Of a stretch of 64,000 nucleotides of DNA, positions 59,748 to 64,000 are shown in pieces. Position numbers and translations under genes: made by a program. The stretch spans positions 3,348,001 through 3,412,000 of the forward strand of contig CP065366.1 of assembly GCA_023206055.1 (NCBI GenBank). Direction: 5' to 3'. Under the pieces are notes generated by a model. It did not search any database. It worked only from the letters and a program-made list of their open reading frames with translations, and was not told where the DNA came from. This stretch comes from Vibrio cyclitrophicus. Lineage in GTDB: Bacteria > Pseudomonadota > Gammaproteobacteria > Enterobacterales > Vibrionaceae. Position 1 is the stretch's first letter. Each line of letters opens with the position of its first letter.

Positions 59748-61247
59748 ATGGAAGCAAGTTCATTTGGTACCCTAAACTATTTAGCTTTAATAGTTTATTT
59801 AAGTGCAATTATGGGAGTCGGCGTATATTTCGCGAGGCGCCAAAAGTCAGCGGATGATTATTTTAAAGCAGGTGGGAGAATTCCGGGCTGGGCTGCTGGC
59901 TTCAGTGTTTTTGCAACTACACTGAGTTCCATTACATTTATGTCAATTCCAGCTAAGGCTTACACCGACGACTGGACGTTCTTAATCGGTCAATATATTG
60001 CGATCGCTATTTTACCTATCGTATTTTGGTTCTATATTCCTTTTTTTAGAAAACTGAACCTAACCTCTGTTTACGAATACCTAGAACGCCGCTTTGATGT
60101 AAAAATGCGTCTATTTGGTAGTATCTCGTTCATGCTATTCCACGTTGGCCGAATAGCAATCGTTACCTATTTGACAGCTCTTGCACTCATGCCGTTTATC
60201 GACATGAGCCCACTAATGATAGTGTTCCTGATTGGCGTGCTTTGCATCGTGTATACCTTCTTAGGTGGTATTGAAGGTGTAATTTGGACAGACGTTATTC
60301 AAGGTGTAATGCTTTCTGGTGCCGCTATCCTGATCTTCGTAGTCATCTGCTTCAACGTTGATGGAGGTATCAACGAAATATTCAGTATGTCAGCGCGTGA
60401 AGACAAATACTTCCCTGTGGACCAATTCCGCTGGAGCTGGAGTGAAAGTACCATTCCTGTATTGATGATTGGTTTCTTTTTCGCCTCTTTACAACAATTC
60501 ACAGCGAGCCAAGATGTAGTGCAGCGCTATATTGTTACCGAAAACGTCGAAGAAACAAAAAAGGCACTGATCACTAACGCTAAACTGGTAGCGTGTGTGC
60601 CGATCTTTTTCTTCGCTGTTGGATCTGGCTTATATGCTTACTACTCGCAAAACCCAGGGCTTCTACCAGAAGACTTCAACACAGGTGGTATCTTACCATT
60701 TTACGTCATTTCGCACATGCCTGCTGGTATCGCAGGCCTGATAATCGCCGCTATTTTTGCAGCATCGCAATCAAGTATTTCAAGTAGCCTTAATAGCATC
60801 GCCGCTTGCTTTACTACTGATATCTACGAAAAAATCAGCAACACACCATCTCCAGAGCAAAAACTAAAAGTAGGACGTATAGTGACCGTCGCTACTGGTA
60901 TCTTAGGGGTTGTCGCATCAACGTACCTTATCCTATCAAACGAAAGCGAAATATGGGATGCGTTCAACAGCCTACTTGGCCTAATGGGTGGCCCAATGAC
61001 AGGTCTATTCATGCTGGGTATCTTCGTACGCAAAGCGAATGCTTCTAGTGCACTAGCTGGTGTGGTTTCAAGTATCGCGACGGTTGTGTGTGTACGCTAT
61101 TTCACCGACCTGAACTTCTTCTTCTACGGTGTGATTGGTACGTTAATGGTAGTCATTGTGGGTTACCTAACTGCGCCACTGTTTAAAAACACGTTAAGCG
61201 ACGCAGACAAAGAGCAACTGACTGTGGGAAAGCTTGCTAAGGCGTAA
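59748..61247 (+). CDS. Sodium:solute symporter, sialic-acid transporter (SiaT/NanT type)
   Basis: This 499-aa SSS-family inner-membrane transporter has about 13 hydrophobic segments. Conserved pieces are YFKAGGRIPGWAAGFSVFATTLSSITFMSIP near the start, the GGIEGVIWTDVIQG segment, and SQSSISSSLNSIAACF, a sodium-site region. Context predicts Na+-coupled uptake of N-acetylneuraminate, in place of the TRAP system (SiaPQM) used by V. cholerae. It lies 116 bp after nanK. Confidence 0.88.
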   Translation: MEASSFGTLNYLALIVYLSAIMGVGVYFARRQKSADDYFKAGGRIPGWAAGFSVFATTLSSITFMSIPAKAYTDDWTFLIGQYIAIAILPIVFWFYIPFFRKLNLTSVYEYLERRFDVKMRLFGSISFMLFHVGRIAIVTYLTALALMPFIDMSPLMIVFLIGVLCIVYTFLGGIEGVIWTDVIQGVMLSGAAILIFVVICFNVDGGINEIFSMSAREDKYFPVDQFRWSWSESTIPVLMIGFFFASLQQFTASQDVVQRYIVTENVEETKKALITNAKLVACVPIFFFAVGSGLYAYYSQNPGLLPEDFNTGGILPFYVISHMPAGIAGLIIAAIFAASQSSISSSLNSIAACFTTDIYEKISNTPSPEQKLKVGRIVTVATGILGVVASTYLILSNESEIWDAFNSLLGLMGGPMTGLFMLGIFVRKANASSALAGVVSSIATVVCVRYFTDLNFFFYGVIGTLMVVIVGYLTAPLFKNTLSDADKEQLTVGKLAKA

Positions 61248-61255
61248 CCAACCGT

Positions 61256-61280
61256 GCAAGGGCTCGCAACGAGCCCTTGC
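61256..61280 (+). repeat. Perfect hairpin between symporter and nanQ
   Basis: GCAAGGGCTCG-caa-CGAGCCCTTGC: 11 bp with a 3-nt loop, 8 bp after the stop, without a T run. It is probably an mRNA stabiliser or partial attenuator that lowers expression of the following gene. Confidence 0.7.
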
Positions 61281-61310
61281 AACCTACCCTAGAATTTGGA
61301 GATAACCACT

Positions 61311-61784
61311 GTGATTTACGGTCATATTCAACATCATAACATTAATCAATATTTGCCAAAGCCAATCTTACGTTGCTTGGACTACCTACAAACCATCGAC
61401 TTGATGGAATTAGAAGTGGGGCAACACACCATTGATGGCGACGATATCTTCGCGAACGTCATGGAATTCAATACAGTTCCTGCCGAAAGCAAACAAGCTG
61501 AAGTCCACCAAGACTATCTTGATATTCAATGCCTTATCTATGGTGAAGAGCGCATTCAATTTTGCAACGAGTCACCAAAGAACCTTCCGGCGAGCGACTA
61601 CGATTCCGAGAATGACTTCTACTTAGTCAGTAACATGACCGACGCCAGCGAGGTGGCTCTACAACCAGGCATGTTTGCGGTGTTCTTCCCTGGAGAACCT
61701 CACAAGCCAGGCTGCGAAATAGTTCAGCCTGAAAAGATCAAGAAAGTGGTAGTGAAACTCCACAAGCGTTTGCTCGCTAACTAA
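61311..61784 (+). CDS. nanQ: YhcH/NanQ-family sialic acid anomerase
   Basis: This 157-aa cupin-like protein of the YhcH/DUF386 family has VNVMEFNTVPAE-type FANVMEFNTVPAESKQAEVHQDYLDIQ, LIYGEERIQFC and the PGMFAVFFPGEPHKPG metal-binding block with conserved His and Glu. NanQ speeds alpha/beta anomer exchange of N-acetylneuraminate. GTG at 61311 (MIYGHIQHHNI) was chosen because GGAG sits 9 bp upstream; a TTG at 61296 would overlap that site. Confidence 0.88.
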   Translation: MIYGHIQHHNINQYLPKPILRCLDYLQTIDLMELEVGQHTIDGDDIFANVMEFNTVPAESKQAEVHQDYLDIQCLIYGEERIQFCNESPKNLPASDYDSENDFYLVSNMTDASEVALQPGMFAVFFPGEPHKPGCEIVQPEKIKKVVVKLHKRLLAN

Positions 61785-61820
61785 CAACTTTTACGAATAC
61801 ACGTCATCGTCCTCTTATTA

Positions 61821-61837
61821 TGCCATTTCTAATGGCA
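61821..61837. repeat. Inverted repeat upstream of the porin gene
   Basis: TGCCATT-tct-AATGGCA, 7-bp arms, about 87 bp before the porin start. The half sites are the same as in the palindrome at 59633-59647, in reverse order. Confidence 0.5.
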
Positions 61838-61923
61838 GGGGCTTTGTCGTGCCAAAAACAAGCAAATACGGATATTTGCGAGTGAAACATTAGGGATATA
61901 TCTCTACAAAAGTGGTACTTAGA

Positions 61924-62991
61924 ATGAAAAAAACTTTACTTGCTCTAGCGCTGGCTCCGGTTGCTCTACTGCCTATTACCTCTCAAGCAGCACAAATTTA
62001 TAAAGCAGAAGATGGCTCAATGTTGAACATGTATGGCCGTGTTCAAGGTGATTTCAAATATCACGATGAGCACAGCAACCCAGCCGCAGACGGCGACGAG
62101 AAACTGAACGGTTCAGTCAGTGCTCGTGTTGGCTTCAACGGTCACCAAGTGATCAACGACGATTATTCACTCATTGGTCAGATGCAGTACCAATTGGTTT
62201 CAAACGATGAAGACGCTAGCATTGATTGGCAAGCTCGTTACGTGTGGGCAGGTATCGACATGAACGAGAATGGCCGTATCGAAACAGGCCGTGTGCTGTC
62301 GGTTGTGACGCTGTTCTCTGACATTGGTGATATATTCTCTACTGGTGGCGACCCAGTTGCGGGTTACCACGTAGGTGAAGTTGACTCCAGTGCCGCGCTT
62401 ATCTTCCGTCAAAACGGTACGTTCCAATACCGTAACGAAATCGGCAACTTGGCATTCGGTACAGCACTTATCACCAACAGCAACGTTGATTACGGTTACA
62501 ACGCAGCAGCGCGTTACACCATCAATATGGGTGATGCGGGTGTCCTAAAGCCAGCCGCAATGTTCCAGTACAACCAATCTGACGATGTGAACGCTGACGT
62601 ACAAGATTACCAGACTTGGGGCTTGGGCTCGCAATACTTCCTGGGCGGCCTATACCTAGGTGCAGCTTACACTCAAGAATCAATGGGGCTTAGAAACAGC
62701 AGCGACAATGCCGATACTACAGGCTACGACTTCCGTGCAGCATACGATTTTGGTAAATGGGTTGTCCGTGCGGGTTACCGTTACTTAGCACTGGATGAAT
62801 CCACCAATGGCGAAGATGTGATTGAAGATGCAATTCAAACTGAGGTTCAATATCGCCTAACGCGTCAATCGTCTATATTCTTGAACTACACCGACAACAA
62901 AGGTGGCAACTCAGAAATTACGTCTTCTGGCGCAAGCGTATCTGGTCAGAAAGGCGCAGTGTTTACCACCAGCCTACGTTACGAGTGGTAG
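61924..62991 (+). CDS. Outer-membrane porin
   Basis: This 355-aa general-porin-like beta barrel has a signal peptide (MKKTLLALALAPVALLPITSQA), alternating aromatic strands such as GRVQGDFKYH and YGYNAAARYTINMG, and a C-terminal phenylalanine/tryptophan strand ending SLRYEW. It is last in the sialic-acid cluster and probably carries sialate or short glycans across the outer membrane (inference); it does not look like the small NanC/KdgM channels. The ATG at 61924 gives a standard signal peptide; a GTG at 61912 is an alternative. Confidence 0.85.
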   Translation: MKKTLLALALAPVALLPITSQAAQIYKAEDGSMLNMYGRVQGDFKYHDEHSNPAADGDEKLNGSVSARVGFNGHQVINDDYSLIGQMQYQLVSNDEDASIDWQARYVWAGIDMNENGRIETGRVLSVVTLFSDIGDIFSTGGDPVAGYHVGEVDSSAALIFRQNGTFQYRNEIGNLAFGTALITNSNVDYGYNAAARYTINMGDAGVLKPAAMFQYNQSDDVNADVQDYQTWGLGSQYFLGGLYLGAAYTQESMGLRNSSDNADTTGYDFRAAYDFGKWVVRAGYRYLALDESTNGEDVIEDAIQTEVQYRLTRQSSIFLNYTDNKGGNSEITSSGASVSGQKGAVFTTSLRYEW

Positions 62992-63582
62992 CATCTCCCC
63001 CATAACTACGTAATATGGTACCTTCCCCTATAGGTACCAATAAAAAGCCGAGCCCTAGTCCAGCTCGGCTAAATGTCTTAGTTCACGTCCTTCACCCTAG
63101 GTTGTACGCTTTTCGTCACCTTATTAAATATTTCTGAGTTATGTCGTCTGGCTAATAAGGTTCTGGATACCCCACCTTAAAGTTAATGCCCTAAAAAATC
63201 ATCTCAGATTAGAAATAATCTACTCTTGTTGATATATTTGAATTAGCAAAATCCTCAATTATTACTTAAACGTGTATTTTATCGCTTTGCCTAGCGGTCT
63301 AGAATCTATCGCCTTTAGGGTCGTCATCCATTAGTAATGGTTCGTCGAGTATCGGCTTGGAAGACTTTATTTAAGAAAGAAGCAAATGATGATTTCGAAT
63401 GAAATTAGTGCGCCTTCTTACAACGAACCGCAGTTTACCAGTTACTGAGTGACCATTGAGGAAGCATTAAAGCTTTAAGAGCGTATCGCAAAGATAATTA
63501 AAGTGAAGGTTTGAGCCCTATGCAGTACAAGTTGCACATACGCTTCAGAGAAGGGAGGCTCTATCCTACAAAATCAGTTAGC
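62992..63582. other. Porin-trmL spacer without a supported gene
   Basis: It holds GGTACC inverted repeats (63017-63038), a terminator hairpin (63046-63070) and about 500 bp with broken reading frames. Around 63370-63520 the plus strand reads MMISNEISAPSYNEPQF..., EEALKL and ERIAKIIKVKV separated by stops. That may be a dead gene or transposase remnant, but I cannot name it. This is also where an element's right end could lie. Confidence 0.4.
63041..63070. terminator. Hairpin terminator
   Basis: AAAAAGCCGAGC-cctagtcca-GCTCGGCT lies about 55 bp after the porin stop. The T run is on the reverse strand, so it is best for leftward transcription, yet it probably also ends the porin message. Confidence 0.6.
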
Positions 63583-64000
63583 TCACTCCCCTCCAGGAAA
63601 ACCAATCTGACGCCACGCTTCGTAACTTACAACCGCTACCGCATTCGACAAATTCATACTCCTAGCATCAGGCAACATCGCTATACGAATACGTTGTTCT
63701 TCGGGTATACCGTTACGGATCTCATCTGGCAAACCAGATGTTTCTGCCCCAAACAATAAAACATCACCCTCAACATAATTAGGTTCGTCATGCGGACGAG
63801 AGCCTTTCGTCGTAAGAGCAAATATGCGCCTTCCCTCCATCGCTTTCTCAAAAGCAAAGTAGTCAGGGTGCACAGTCACTCTTGCAAGATCTCTATAATC
63901 AAGAGCGGCACGTCGCAATTTTTTTTCCTCTAGATCAAAACCAAGAGGCTCAATCAAGTGCAAGTGGCAACCGTTATTACTAGCCAATCGAATAATATTA
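63583..64000 (-). CDS. trmL: TrmL, tRNA (cytidine/uridine-2'-O-)-methyltransferase, 3' part
   Basis: On the reverse strand the window edge starts NIIRLASNNGCHLHLIEP and continues to GFPGGE and a stop. The SPOUT-knot motifs are LFGAETSGLPDEI and IAMLPDARSMNLSNAVAVVSYEAWRQ. TrmL methylates the wobble nucleotide of tRNA-Leu. 139 codons are visible, beginning precisely with the Asn that should follow the Gly16 codon at which the plus-strand fragment at 41217 breaks. Whether an intact 5' end lies beyond the edge is unknown. Confidence 0.92.
   Translation of the reverse strand, partial: NIIRLASNNGCHLHLIEPLGFDLEEKKLRRAALDYRDLARVTVHPDYFAFEKAMEGRRIFALTTKGSRPHDEPNYVEGDVLLFGAETSGLPDEIRNGIPEEQRIRIAMLPDARSMNLSNAVAVVSYEAWRQIGFPGGE

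Noticed and set aside
63511..63759. 82-aa plus-strand ORF at the right end
   Set aside because: It lies mostly antisense to the trmL body, which is clearly coding.
1..64000. tRNA or rRNA genes
   Set aside because: No cloverleaf-like segments or rRNA motifs were recognised by eye; an automated scan was not possible.

Overview
The window reads as chromosome I of a marine Vibrio, most likely near the Splendidus clade. The basis is the core-gene order, an AphA virulence/quorum-sensing regulator next to ppc, an argininosuccinate lyase fused to an N-acetylglutamate synthase domain (ArgHA), MetJ, CpxP/CpxR/CpxA, and small Vibrio-type proteins. The species call is inference; no database search was run.

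Region 1 (1-41.2 kb) is conserved core. From left to right it holds the start of oxyR and a divergent peroxiredoxin-glutaredoxin fusion with an OxyR site between them; a disulfide reductase of the dihydrolipoyl dehydrogenase family; the arginine cluster argE / argC-argB-argG-argHA; ppc; aphA; the methionine regulon metF, metB-metL and metJ with tandem met boxes; malic enzyme; rpmE; priA; cytR-ftsN-hslVU; menA-rraA; zapB; glpX; an Fe-S type HTH regulator; tpiA, pfkA; fieF; cpxP/cpxRA with CpxR boxes; and a Fur-box-controlled sodA.

Region 2 (about 41.26-51.4 kb) is a mobile element that interrupts trmL (tRNA 2'-O-methyltransferase) after codon 16. It begins with a tight operon of integration genes: a tyrosine recombinase, a recombinase-fold protein broken by one in-frame amber codon, a small ORF, a 786-aa tyrosine recombinase and a coiled-coil auxiliary protein. 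This layout resembles intA-tfp-intB-srap of strand-biased circularizing integrative elements. Behind it lies a module with an XRE repressor, two near-identical 19-bp operators, a winged-helix/coiled-coil protein, an SF2 helicase and a small basic protein, which is a candidate phage-defence or element-maintenance unit. A run of hairpins resembling an IS200/IS605 end closes this part.

Region 3 (51.4-63.0 kb) is a sialic-acid utilisation cluster: secreted sialidase-like protein, nanA, an RpiR-family NanR, nagA, nanE-nanK, an SSS-family sialate symporter, the YhcH/NanQ anomerase and a porin. Copies of a 13-bp operator (GRAGTnnnACTYC) lie in front of nanH, nanA, nanR, nagA and nanE, and define a local NanR regulon. 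A decayed IS66 transposase lies between nanH and nanA.

The window ends inside the remaining body of trmL (from codon 17 onward) on the opposite strand. The two trmL pieces therefore face each other across about 22 kb, which a simple insertion cannot explain. An inversion, a second trmL copy or a further element end must lie just beyond the right edge.
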